Origin: Candidatus Nitrosopumilus sp.
Lineage (GTDB): Archaea > Thermoproteota > Nitrososphaeria > Nitrososphaerales > Nitrosopumilaceae
DNA length: 38,763 nt
Assembly (NCBI GenBank): GCA_021268355.1
Contig: JAJETY010000012.1
Location: forward strand, 1-38,763
Reading direction: 5' to 3'
Within the stretch, counting starts at the first letter, position 1, and each line of letters starts with the position of its first letter. The notes under the pieces were generated by a model, which was not told the origin of the DNA, did no database searches, and saw only the letters and a list, made by a program, of their open reading frames with translations. Of this stretch, positions 15,774-23,390 are shown piece after piece. Both the position numbers and the translations under genes were made by a program.

Positions 15774-16826
15774 TTGGGTGTTAAAAGATACGTTGCAACA
15801 AGAGCTGCAACTATGTTTGGAGTCTTAATGATTACACTACTAATCACCATTTCACTTGTGGGCTCCAATATGGATACAATTCTTAAACAGGGGATAGTTT
15901 TTCAGGTTCGTTCTGAAATTACCGAGAATCCCTCAATTGCAGAAAGTTTTTCATCAGTAGATGAATTTGAAGGATTTATTCAAAATCAAATTGATCAGAG
16001 AACCAAAATTTTAGGTTTGGATGAACCATGGTATTCACCACAACGAATTGGACTTACAATGTACAAGATTTTATTCTTAGATTTTGGACATGCTACTTTT
16101 TTAACAAGTGATTCTGGTTCTTCAGATGTTAAAGATATAATTTTTGAGAAACTTCCCAGAACAATTCTTTTGTTTACAACAGCGACAATTATTATCTCAG
16201 TAATCGGGATATTTTTAGGTGCTTTATCTGCAAGTAAGGTTGGTTCAGTAATAGATAGAATAACATCTAGTTTTGCAATAATTAGTTCAAGTTTTCCAGT
16301 TTGGTGGATTGGCATGTTAATGATATTTCTATTTGCTTTTACTTATCAGATTTTTCCTGCAAGAGCAACACCAGATATTCCTTCATCAGAACCTGGATAC
16401 ATTGTTTCATTATTGTATCATATGGCATTACCGTTAATTACAATTGTAATGATTGGTTTTGGTTCATGGGCATATTTGGTTAGAAACTTCATGGTGGGAA
16501 TCATACAAGAAGATTTCATTATGGCAAAAAGAACAATCGGAATAAAACAAAAAAAGATAATCTATTCTCATGCTTTAAAAAATGCAGCACCGCCTATTGT
16601 GACAATTCTTGCTTTGAGTCTATCAGGTTCACTAGGAGGAGCAATCATTACAGAAGCAGTATTTGATTGGCCAGGAATGGGAAGATTGTATTTTGAAGCA
16701 ATCACAGTTATGGATTTGCCCGTAATTATTGGGGCAACTTACATTCTAACTGTATTTTTCCTAGTAAGCATATTCATCGCAGATCTTCTTTATGGGTATT
16801 TTGATCCTAGAGTGAGGACAGGGTAA
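15774..16826 (+). CDS. ABC transporter permease, DppB/OppB type
   Basis: Inner-membrane subunit of an oligopeptide/dipeptide/nickel-type ABC importer, 350 residues. The N-terminus 'YVATRAATMFGVLMITLLIT' is the first membrane helix, followed by an outside loop and about five further helices. The cytoplasmic EAA loop that docks the ATPase is visible as 'FIMAKRTIGIKQKKIIYSHALKNAAPP'. The C-terminus 'LLYGYFDPRVR' is typical. TTG at 15774 is about 27 bases after a TATA box (15743-15751). It overlaps the DppC-type gene by one base. No binding protein or ATPase gene lies in the window. Confidence 0.9.
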   Translation: MGVKRYVATRAATMFGVLMITLLITISLVGSNMDTILKQGIVFQVRSEITENPSIAESFSSVDEFEGFIQNQIDQRTKILGLDEPWYSPQRIGLTMYKILFLDFGHATFLTSDSGSSDVKDIIFEKLPRTILLFTTATIIISVIGIFLGALSASKVGSVIDRITSSFAIISSSFPVWWIGMLMIFLFAFTYQIFPARATPDIPSSEPGYIVSLLYHMALPLITIVMIGFGSWAYLVRNFMVGIIQEDFIMAKRTIGIKQKKIIYSHALKNAAPPIVTILALSLSGSLGGAIITEAVFDWPGMGRLYFEAITVMDLPVIIGATYILTVFFLVSIFIADLLYGYFDPRVRTG

Positions 16827-18193
16827 TGAGTAGTATAACACCCCAGGAAATCAAAGAAGAGTTTTTGAAAAGCAAGATTGGTATTGTAGGCATTACAATA
16901 CTAGTAATTCTTATCACTACATCGATAATTGCAGTTATCACAATTCCAGTTGAAACATTTCAAGAATGGAATAATCCTGCAAATTGGATTTCATATCCCA
17001 AAGTTGCCATTCCTATTTGGGTAAATCTTTTCATGGTAGAAAAGATTCCTGAACATAGAATATTTGAAAATCCCAACATCCAGACTAATTCGGAAAATGA
17101 GATTTTCTCATCATCTCATAAATTTGGCATGAATTTTGATTATGAATTTTTTCCAAACGATTTCATCTATGTTTTTTCATCAGAATATTCTGAATCTGTA
17201 TTAATGCAAATCAAAGTGATTAGACCAGATGGAATAAAATTAGATTTATTGTCAACATCACTGCCATTCTCCAATACTAGAACAATTCATAGTGAAAGAA
17301 TTTTTTCTACAGATGAGTCAATAAAGAAAAATCTACTGTTACAGTCGGAGAAATTTGATTTTAATTTAGAAAAATTATCTGTCGAAGATATTGTTTTCTC
17401 ACAAACTAAAACTAATCAACCACTCAAAGGTAACTATATTTTTTCAATTGATACATTCTCAGTTGGAACAGATATTGTAAACCATGAATCAAAATTAATC
17501 ATAGGAGGAAAAGCATTTGGAGTTATGGGAACAGACGAACTAAGAAGAGACCTTGCTATTGGTCTGCTTTGGGGAACTCCGTTGGCATTGTTTATTGGAC
17601 TAGTCGTATCCATTGCTTCTGTAATTATGGGATTATTGTATGGGGTGTATGCAGGATTCAAAGGTAAAAAAACAGACGAAGTCATGATGAGATTTAATGA
17701 TGTGATATACGCATTACCAGCACTGCCATTCCTCATTATTTTATCAGTCACAATTAGTAACAGCATATTTGTTCTGGTTGGATTTTTAATGATTTTTGGG
17801 TGGGTGGGTATTGCAAAGGTTGCCAGAAGTATGTCACTACAAATTAAGACTAGAGGATATGTTGATGCAGCAAATATGATGGGACAAAAAAATTCCAAAA
17901 TTGTTCTTAAGCATATTTTGCCACAATTACTTCCGTATGCATTTGCAAGTATTGCCATTTCTGTACCAGCGGCTATAACGACCGAAGCAGGTTTGAGTTT
18001 TCTAGGATTAGGTGATCCATCTTTTCCAACATGGGGACATATTCTTCACGATGCAAATACTTTCGGAGCCGCTGCTAGAGGATTATGGTGGTGGATAATT
18101 CCACCAGGTGTGATGATTGCGATTACAGGATTAGCTTTTGTGTTTATAGGAAATGCACTTGATTCAATTGTTAATCCAAAACTTAAACGATGA
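16826..18193 (+). CDS. ABC transporter permease, DppC/OppC type, with a large outside insertion
   Basis: Second permease of the pair. The C-terminal ~225 residues are a normal DppC core: 'LRRDLAIGLLWGTPLALFIGL', EAA loop 'YVDAANMMGQKNSKIVLKH', and 'AGLSFLGLGDPSFPTWGHIL'. At 455 residues it is about 150 longer than usual. The extra part (~residues 50-225) lies between the first and second membrane helices, so it should be outside the cell, and contains beta-like sequence ('VLMQIKVIRPDGIKLDLLS'). It might capture substrate or contact a binding protein; that is inference. Start ATG overlaps the stop of the first permease gene. Confidence 0.9.
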   Translation: MSSITPQEIKEEFLKSKIGIVGITILVILITTSIIAVITIPVETFQEWNNPANWISYPKVAIPIWVNLFMVEKIPEHRIFENPNIQTNSENEIFSSSHKFGMNFDYEFFPNDFIYVFSSEYSESVLMQIKVIRPDGIKLDLLSTSLPFSNTRTIHSERIFSTDESIKKNLLLQSEKFDFNLEKLSVEDIVFSQTKTNQPLKGNYIFSIDTFSVGTDIVNHESKLIIGGKAFGVMGTDELRRDLAIGLLWGTPLALFIGLVVSIASVIMGLLYGVYAGFKGKKTDEVMMRFNDVIYALPALPFLIILSVTISNSIFVLVGFLMIFGWVGIAKVARSMSLQIKTRGYVDAANMMGQKNSKIVLKHILPQLLPYAFASIAISVPAAITTEAGLSFLGLGDPSFPTWGHILHDANTFGAAARGLWWWIIPPGVMIAITGLAFVFIGNALDSIVNPKLKR

Positions 18194-18505
18194 TCAGAAA
18201 TAACTTCGTATTGTATTGATTGCAGAGTCGTTTAGTTTTATGGTGTATGTCTGAGAATTAGGATCAGTTTGTTTTGTTTGAGCTAGAATTTCAGTGAATT
18301 TTGTCTTTTCCTCTTCCGTGGATCCTGCCTCATGCGTACAGAGATTGAATGCTTTAAGATTAAGATTATTTTTTAGCAAGTGTGCGATGAATTGTTTATA
18401 CTCTTCAGGATTTGTCCAATCTTTGTTTTTTTCACCACAGGCAGAAATCCACACATCAACAGAATTATGAAATATTACCTTTTGTCGAATTTCATCTAAA
18501 GACAT
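18194..18505 (-). CDS. Hypothetical protein (103 aa)
   Basis: Unrecognised small soluble protein with helical N-terminal half and a beta-like C-terminus ('QTYTIKLNDSAINTIRSYF'). It has two Cys (in 'SACGEK' and 'NLCTHEAG') but no clear zinc motif. Starts at ATG 18505, overlapping by 14 bases the end of the zinc-ribbon membrane protein gene upstream, so the two are co-transcribed. Its stop lies immediately after the convergent permease stop. Confidence 0.6.
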   Translation of the reverse strand: MSLDEIRQKVIFHNSVDVWISACGEKNKDWTNPEEYKQFIAHLLKNNLNLKAFNLCTHEAGSTEEEKTKFTEILAQTKQTDPNSQTYTIKLNDSAINTIRSYF

Positions 18506-18836
18506 TTTTAGAAATCAGCACGTTCATTTTAGAACCACAACGTGGACATGAACCACCTTTGTGTTTGTTGTTACATACAAGACACACATATCGTACACCG
18601 CCGGAACCGCCTTGGGATCCCATTCCAAAGAATCCACCACCGCCGGAGCCAGAATCACTACCTCCATAGCTTCCTCTCATACGATTCATGTATCGTCTTC
18701 TCAGAATTAGTGGAAACGCAATAAAGATTGCAAGTGCGGCACCCAAACCATATGGGAATGGTAAGACCATTTGCAATCCTATGCTGATAGCTAGTGAAGC
18801 AAATAAGAATATCAAATAGGTTTTGTAATTAAACAT
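18492..18836 (-). CDS. Two-helix membrane protein with Gly/Ser linker and C-terminal zinc ribbon
   Basis: Two membrane helices occupy about residues 5-46 ('YLIFLFASLAISIGLQMV' and 'GLGAALAIFIAFPLILRRR'). They are followed by a basic stop-transfer segment, a Gly/Ser-rich flexible stretch at about 55-80, and a zinc ribbon 'CLVCNNKHKGGSCPRCGSK' (two CxxC). The ribbon should face the cytosol. The design suggests a membrane-tethered binding module; the partner is unknown. Starts at ATG 18836. Confidence 0.7.
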   Translation of the reverse strand: MFNYKTYLIFLFASLAISIGLQMVLPFPYGLGAALAIFIAFPLILRRRYMNRMRGSYGGSDSGSGGGGFFGMGSQGGSGGVRYVCLVCNNKHKGGSCPRCGSKMNVLISKNVFR

Positions 18837-18910
18837 TTGATTGAAAGTACCTTGAAAAAGGTTATAAAGTTTTGTCGGTTTTTTTGAAATTCCACTAGAT
18901 TTTTGAATTT

Positions 18911-19309
18911 CTATTCTGTTGAAAGAGGAATTTTATTTCCACTACTATCCCATGCAAAAACTGATTCATCATCATATGGGGATTTGACTATAATGGAAAC
19001 CAATCCAAAAAAATTATTCAAATCCGAAACAGTGGGTTCAGAAAGACCACTAGGGTGAGAGTGTACAATACCAACATAACTCATATCAAATGGCAAAAAA
19101 GAATTTGGAATTCCTGCAAATGTATCTCCAGTGTAATTAAATGGAGGAATCACAAGACCGTCAACTTTAATTTCACCATTTTTTGATTTACCTTTAAGAA
19201 TTAAGATTCCTTCTTCAGGATGTTTCATTTGACAATATGACAAAATACTATCTAGTACTTCTTTTTGTAGAACTACCTTACGTTCAAATTTTTTCTTTTT
19301 GAACAACAT
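18911..19309 (-). CDS. JAMM/MPN-domain metalloprotease
   Basis: Zinc isopeptidase-like protein of 132 residues. The JAMM signature is present: an upstream Glu in 'HPEEGILIL', then 'HSHPSGLSEPTVSDL', giving H-x-H, seven residues, Thr (usually Ser), two residues, and Asp. Archaeal JAMM proteins remove ubiquitin-like SAMP modifiers or process MoaD/ThiS-like sulfur carriers. ATG at 19309 is preferred over the in-frame TTG at 19321. It follows the coiled-coil gene on the same strand by about 30 bases, so they may be an operon. The Ser-to-Thr change keeps the hydroxyl and is probably tolerated. Confidence 0.85.
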   Translation of the reverse strand: MLFKKKKFERKVVLQKEVLDSILSYCQMKHPEEGILILKGKSKNGEIKVDGLVIPPFNYTGDTFAGIPNSFLPFDMSYVGIVHSHPSGLSEPTVSDLNNFFGLVSIIVKSPYDDESVFAWDSSGNKIPLSTE

Positions 19310-19340
19310 GATGTCTATCAAAAAGTGAACTAATTTAATT

Positions 19341-20621
19341 TTAGGACATCAAAACACTGTATTTTGTATTAGAAAATGACCTCAATTTTTTCTCAATTTT
19401 AGATACTAATTGCGGAATGCTAGAATCAATCTCATGAATTTCAGCCTTAAATGTTTCATATTTTAGTTCCAAATCATTCTTGACTTCATTGGTTTTATTT
19501 AATTCAGATTCCAAGGAGATCAGTTTTTCAGAACGAAGTGAATTAAGTTCAGCAGAAAGTTTTTGATGTTTTTGGAAATATTCAGAAACTTGAGAGATAA
19601 ATCCATTAATTGTTTCTTCAGTTTCAGTAATTTGCGAGAGCGTTTTGTCTACATCCTTTACTGATATAGAACCTGAAGTGATACCTTTTCTGACATTTTC
19701 TAATATCATTATTATGGAGTCCTTGTTTTCTGGAGTTAACACATCAAAAGGATTTTCTACTAGTTTAGATAGTGTGCCTTTTTGATCTTTGTCCAAAGAT
19801 GATGAATACTCATATCTTCCTAAGGGTCTAGAGATTTTTGTGAATTGTGAATCAATTTCACTTTTGATTTTGGTTTTTTCATTTTCAAATAAATCTAGAG
19901 ATTTTTTTGATTCCAAGTATTTGTGATATTCATTTGAAGATTTAATTTCATCAATTGATTTTTTTAGTGAAGAGAGTTGTTTATTTACAGATTCTAATTC
20001 ATTATGAGTGTCAGAAATTTTTTGTGTTTTTTCAATCTTAGTGGATTTGAGATTTTCAATTTTCTTCAAAGAACTTAGAATTTCATCAGAGTTAGACTTC
20101 GTATTATCAAAATTTTCTAGAATGTCATGAATATCAGAATAATTTTGATTCATTACTTCTAAATTATCTTTTAACTGAGTGGCATATTTTTTTGCAAAGA
20201 TGTGAATTACTCTGGTTTGACGACCTAAAACATCTCCGACTTTTTTTAAAATCTGATTCAAAGAGTTATCTAGTTTTTTAGCATCATCTATTGAAGATAC
20301 TTGAGGAAGACTCACAACACCTTTCTTAATAATATCAATAACCTGTTTTTTCCCTCTAACTACAATAATTGCAAGGTGTTTATCGATATCATCAACATTC
20401 AGGGTATCTTTTTCAAGCATATTTCCCACCTTGATTAAGTCATCTATCAAAGGAGCAGTCCCATTTCGGATATTTTTTACTTCAGAAACAGTTTGTGATT
20501 CACGAAGTTTTTGAAGTTCGTTGACAATTTTTTTCACTTCTGGTAAAGAAACATCTTTTGTTTGAGGTATTTCTTCTACAGGTTTCTCCTCTTGTTTCTT
20601 TTTACCCCAACCGAAGACCAT
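19341..20621 (-). CDS. Long coiled-coil protein (426 aa)
   Basis: Largely helical and charged protein with long heptad-like stretches at roughly residues 180-250 and 330-410 ('HNELESVNKQLSSLKKSIDEI', 'QKHQKLSAELNSLRSEK'). The N-terminus 'MVFGWGKKKQEEK' is basic and could touch the membrane or DNA. The ATG at 20621 is preferred over a TTG 57 bases upstream, which would run into the divergent promoter region. Structural, SMC-like or ESCRT-like roles are possible but not shown; no ATPase motif is present. It is followed by the JAMM gene on the same strand. Confidence 0.75.
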   Translation of the reverse strand: MVFGWGKKKQEEKPVEEIPQTKDVSLPEVKKIVNELQKLRESQTVSEVKNIRNGTAPLIDDLIKVGNMLEKDTLNVDDIDKHLAIIVVRGKKQVIDIIKKGVVSLPQVSSIDDAKKLDNSLNQILKKVGDVLGRQTRVIHIFAKKYATQLKDNLEVMNQNYSDIHDILENFDNTKSNSDEILSSLKKIENLKSTKIEKTQKISDTHNELESVNKQLSSLKKSIDEIKSSNEYHKYLESKKSLDLFENEKTKIKSEIDSQFTKISRPLGRYEYSSSLDKDQKGTLSKLVENPFDVLTPENKDSIIMILENVRKGITSGSISVKDVDKTLSQITETEETINGFISQVSEYFQKHQKLSAELNSLRSEKLISLESELNKTNEVKNDLELKYETFKAEIHEIDSSIPQLVSKIEKKLRSFSNTKYSVLMS

Positions 20622-20693
20622 TTGATAATATTTGTTTAGGGGGATTAAAAATGGTTGTACAAAATTTAAAACTCGCAAGATTCGAGGTATAAT

Positions 20694-21155
20694 ATGACAA
20701 AATTATTGAAAAAATCATTCCATACAGGCACAGTTAAAAAATCTGTAAAGATCAAAGCATCAAAAGACAAAGTTTGGAGAAAAGTTAGCAACATCGTTGG
20801 ACTTCCAACTTGGTTAGTTGATGTTAAAAATACAACATACCTATCAAAAAAGAAGAAAGATGTTGGTGCAATTAGATTAATCACATTTGCTGATGGGAGT
20901 CAAATTGAAGAGCATGTAGTTGCGTGGAAAACAGGAGAGTATTTCACCTATGTTGCCACCGATGGACTGCCATTAAGGGTGTATGTTGCAACTATTTCCA
21001 TCAAACCAAAATCAAAAAATCTGGTAGAACTAACGTGGCAATCTTATCTCAACAGTAAAAAAATGTCTGAAAAGGAATTCACAGAGTTCTTAGCTTTTAT
21101 GGGTTCATTTTACGAAGCATCACTAGAAAATCTCAAAGCATTATTAGAAAAATAA
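20694..21155 (+). CDS. SRPBCC-fold protein (polyketide cyclase/START-like)
   Basis: The 153 residues follow the SRPBCC pattern: 'VKKSVKIKASKDKVWRKVSN' as first strand and helix, 'GLPTWLVDVKNTTYL', 'GAIRLITFADGSQIEEHVVAW', a strand 'NLVELTWQSYL', and a long C-terminal helix 'EFTEFLAFMGSFYEASLENL'. Such proteins bind hydrophobic ligands in a deep cavity and sometimes act as cyclases or lipid carriers. The ligand is unknown. ATG at 20694, divergent from the coiled-coil gene. Confidence 0.8.
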   Translation: MTKLLKKSFHTGTVKKSVKIKASKDKVWRKVSNIVGLPTWLVDVKNTTYLSKKKKDVGAIRLITFADGSQIEEHVVAWKTGEYFTYVATDGLPLRVYVATISIKPKSKNLVELTWQSYLNSKKMSEKEFTEFLAFMGSFYEASLENLKALLEK

Positions 21156-21210
21156 CACTAGATTATTTTTCGGGTTAAAATGTAAATACTGTGAATCTTC
21201 AGATGATATT

Positions 21211-21552
21211 ATGTCCGATATGAGATTTATACTCATAGGTGTAGGTCTGACCTTTGTTGGTTTTCTTGTTTTAGGAGTAATGGGAGGACAGTATCAGGCA
21301 GCAACATTTGAGGAAAACGAATTTGGCACATGTTACGAATATTTTGAAGACAGACCACCACAGCAGATTAATTGTTCATTTAAGGTAATGGATCAATCCT
21401 TGTTTTTTGCATTAGTAATTGGATTGCTTGCCGCGGGCGCAATTGGATTGGTTAAGGGCGTAAGAGGGGATTGGGACAGTAAAGTAAAACCAGAAGATAT
21501 GGTAGGACCAGGGAATTCACAAAGTGAGGATTCTGAAGGTAAACAAGATTAA
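21211..21552 (+). CDS. Small two-helix membrane protein (113 aa)
   Basis: Membrane helices at about residues 5-25 ('FILIGVGLTFVGFLVLGVM') and 63-83 ('SLFFALVIGLLAAGAIGLV'). Between them is a ~35-residue outside loop with two Cys ('GTCYEYF', 'INCSF') that could form a disulfide. The acidic C-terminal tail ends 'SEDSEGKQD'. ATG at 21211. A CACTAG-containing site lies about 50 bases upstream at 21152-21161. Function unknown. Confidence 0.7.
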   Translation: MSDMRFILIGVGLTFVGFLVLGVMGGQYQAATFEENEFGTCYEYFEDRPPQQINCSFKVMDQSLFFALVIGLLAAGAIGLVKGVRGDWDSKVKPEDMVGPGNSQSEDSEGKQD

Positions 21553-21635
21553 GTGTTTTTTTTAGATTTTATTTTTTCGTAAATTTCAGATTCATCTTCT
21601 TCCATTCTTTGGAAATATACTTCTTCATATGGCAT
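21549..21635 (-). CDS. Possible mini-protein (28 aa)
   Basis: A 28-residue frame from ATG 21635, rich in Glu and Tyr ('MPYEEVYFQRMEEDESEIY'), with codon choice like its neighbours and a TATA-like element just upstream (about 21650-21656). It overlaps the convergent membrane-protein gene by four bases. Short length means chance cannot be excluded; conservation would decide. Confidence 0.3.
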   Translation of the reverse strand: MPYEEVYFQRMEEDESEIYEKIKSKKNT

Positions 21636-21704
21636 TTTTAACATTACATTATATCCAAATTTCCTTTTAAGGTTAAGGAATCACATCTATAGAATTAGCC
21701 TCAA

Positions 21705-22082
21705 TTAGTGCGATTCAATGATTTGTTTCATATGATTTACCATATCTCCAATCTCTTCAATTCTGTGATTGAATTGGTCATCACTTAATTCATCAGGTTT
21801 GTTCAGAGTAATCAAAATTTCAGAATAATCGCCATTTGAAACTACTCTCATTGGAATGTCCCAAACAGATTCTTCATCAACATATTGATGGTCTAAAATT
21901 CCTAAAGATTTGTTTTCGTTGAATTTTAATTTAGACTTTCCATGTGGTCCTGTAAAGTACCACCAACCGTCAGAATTTACTTTTGCATCTGGCATCATTT
22001 TTGAAGGAAGTTGTAAAATGGCATCAAAAGCATCTCCTGTTTTTTTCTTAACTGTAACGGTAATTGTCCTAGATCTTGACAC
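21705..22082 (-). CDS. SRPBCC-like hypothetical protein (125 aa)
   Basis: Looks like a compact helix-grip protein: an N-terminal strand 'TITVTVKKKTGDAFDAILQL', conserved-looking 'WWYFTGPHGKSKLKFNENKS', a strand pair around 'GILDHQYVDEESVWDIPMRV', and a C-terminal helix 'QFNHRIEEIGDMVNHMKQII'. This ordering fits SRPBCC proteins, but the match is weaker than for the gene at 20694. It begins at GTG 22082. Function unknown. Confidence 0.65.
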   Translation of the reverse strand: MSRSRTITVTVKKKTGDAFDAILQLPSKMMPDAKVNSDGWWYFTGPHGKSKLKFNENKSLGILDHQYVDEESVWDIPMRVVSNGDYSEILITLNKPDELSDDQFNHRIEEIGDMVNHMKQIIESH

Positions 22083-22145
22083 GCTTTCAAAGAAAATTAA
22101 TGATTAAAAAGGATATAGTAGAAATCACATGATTGAGGATAAAAT

Positions 22146-22322
22146 CTACTTATTTAGGAAATCTTTGATTTTTTTAAGATTTTCAACGTTTGATTCGTGG
22201 AACATCACCATAGATTCAGCAAGGGAGTTTGGAAGGATGGTTTTGAGATTACTGACTAATTCATCTCCACTTGTAATCATATTATCAATAAGCTTATCTA
22301 TTTCGTTTTTTTCGTTGACCAT
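22146..22322 (-). CDS. Small helical protein (58 aa)
   Basis: Frame of 58 residues from ATG 22322 ('MVNEKNEIDKLIDNMITSG' ... 'ESNVENLKKIKDFLNK'), amphipathic and probably two or three helices. The plus-strand frame over the same bases lacks protein-like features. It lies 22 bases after the RAM-domain gene on the same strand, suggesting co-transcription. Family not recognised. Confidence 0.5.
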   Translation of the reverse strand: MVNEKNEIDKLIDNMITSGDELVSNLKTILPNSLAESMVMFHESNVENLKKIKDFLNK

Positions 22323-22344
22323 CTAGCCTAGATCAAACCCTATC

Positions 22345-22578
22345 TTAATTATCTTTTTTTATGAGAGTTGCAGTAGAGCGAACCTTATCGAGTTTTTGGA
22401 TATTCCACGAAACAATTTCTCGTATTTTTTCAAAATTTTCTGCTTGTAATTTAACTAGCATATCATGCGTTCCAATTGTTTCAAAGACATCTTTAACTTG
22501 TTCCAGTTCCTTTAGTTTTTCAATGATTTCGGCTTCTGCACCTAATTCACAATTTAACATAACGTAAGCGTCAGTCAT
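22345..22578 (-). CDS. Stand-alone RAM domain (Lrp/AsnC ligand-binding domain)
   Basis: The 77 residues match the C-terminal RAM domain of Lrp/AsnC regulators without any helix-turn-helix: 'DAYVMLNCELGAEAEIIEKL', 'VKDVFETIGTHDMLVKLQAE', 'IVSWNIQKLDKVRSTATLI'. Free RAM proteins form oligomeric rings, bind amino acids, and may modulate full-length Lrp proteins by mixed assembly. The full-length Lrp at 2423 in this window is one possible partner, but that is speculation. ATG at 22578. Confidence 0.85.
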   Translation of the reverse strand: MTDAYVMLNCELGAEAEIIEKLKELEQVKDVFETIGTHDMLVKLQAENFEKIREIVSWNIQKLDKVRSTATLIKKDN

Positions 22579-22636
22579 GAATCTAACAAATAGTATTGAT
22601 TATTTAAAGATGGAGATTTTAGGGTTGGCTAAGAGG

Positions 22637-23389
22637 TTATGGGAATTTGTTTAAGACAGCAACATAACTTGCAAATCTATGATTTTTTGGTTTGACTAGT
22701 TTTTGATGATATTTTTTTATTGGTTTTCCAATTGCTCCTTTTAGTCCCAAAGGTCCCATAACATACTTTTTGTCATCAGCCCAACTTAGAACTTCATCAG
22801 AAGGCGCATAATAATTTATGATTTTTTTATCAACTACAGTCTGAAGTAATTTACCATATTTTTTTGAAGAAGGAACGTCTTCAGTTATTGAAGCTCCAAA
22901 GAAATACACACTTTCCAAAATTCCGGAATTCTGTTTCTTTTTAGCAAGATATTCAATTGTACTCAATATTACTTGAGATCCTAGAGAGTGACCCATTAAT
23001 CTAATTCGTGTTTTTGGATTAGTTTCCTTAAAATCTTCTATGAATCTACCTAAATTTCGTCCGTTCTTTTTTGCAATACTTTGTCCAACAGCCAAAGCAT
23101 GCTTTGCATGTTTTATGAGATGGGCACCAGTAGTGTTTGAATCATAACTGAATCCTATAACCGGGTGAACGTAACCTAATTTTCTTAATCGATTCCGTGC
23201 CAATATTGCTTTTGCAATAGCTCCTGCATTATCATTTCTTAACCCATGAATCATTATTGTGATTTCTTTAGGTTCAATCAATTTCTCAAAATCTTTTTTT
23301 GGATATAGAAAATAGTTATTTTTCTTCAAAGTTTTTCCAGTTTTCAGATCATAGTATCCTCGAGTTGAAATTCTGGGAATAGATTTCAT
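22637..23389 (-). CDS. Alpha/beta-hydrolase-like protein
   Basis: Serine hydrolase-type protein of 250 residues. It shows an oxyanion motif 'IMIHGLRNDNAG', the nucleophile elbow 'GHSLGSQ' (Ser about 135), a likely acid in 'APSDEVLSW', and a late His in 'KPKNHRFASY'. This resembles lipases and esterases of the DUF900/PGAP1-like kind. The frame is open back to a TTG at 23428, but ATG 23389 begins one base after the metG stop, a more usual operon layout. Substrate unknown; no signal peptide. Confidence 0.8.
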   Translation of the reverse strand: MKSIPRISTRGYYDLKTGKTLKKNNYFLYPKKDFEKLIEPKEITIMIHGLRNDNAGAIAKAILARNRLRKLGYVHPVIGFSYDSNTTGAHLIKHAKHALAVGQSIAKKNGRNLGRFIEDFKETNPKTRIRLMGHSLGSQVILSTIEYLAKKKQNSGILESVYFFGASITEDVPSSKKYGKLLQTVVDKKIINYYAPSDEVLSWADDKKYVMGPLGLKGAIGKPIKKYHQKLVKPKNHRFASYVAVLNKFP

Positions 23390-23390
23390 T

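Noticed and set aside
17434-17958. 174-codon minus-strand frame inside the DppC-type gene
   Set aside because: Antisense to a clear permease core; no independent domain.
22129-22326. Plus-strand frame of 65 codons
   Set aside because: The minus-strand frame over the same bases (22146-22322) has balanced, helical composition and sits next to a co-directional gene; the plus frame is Ser/Leu/Ile-rich shadow.
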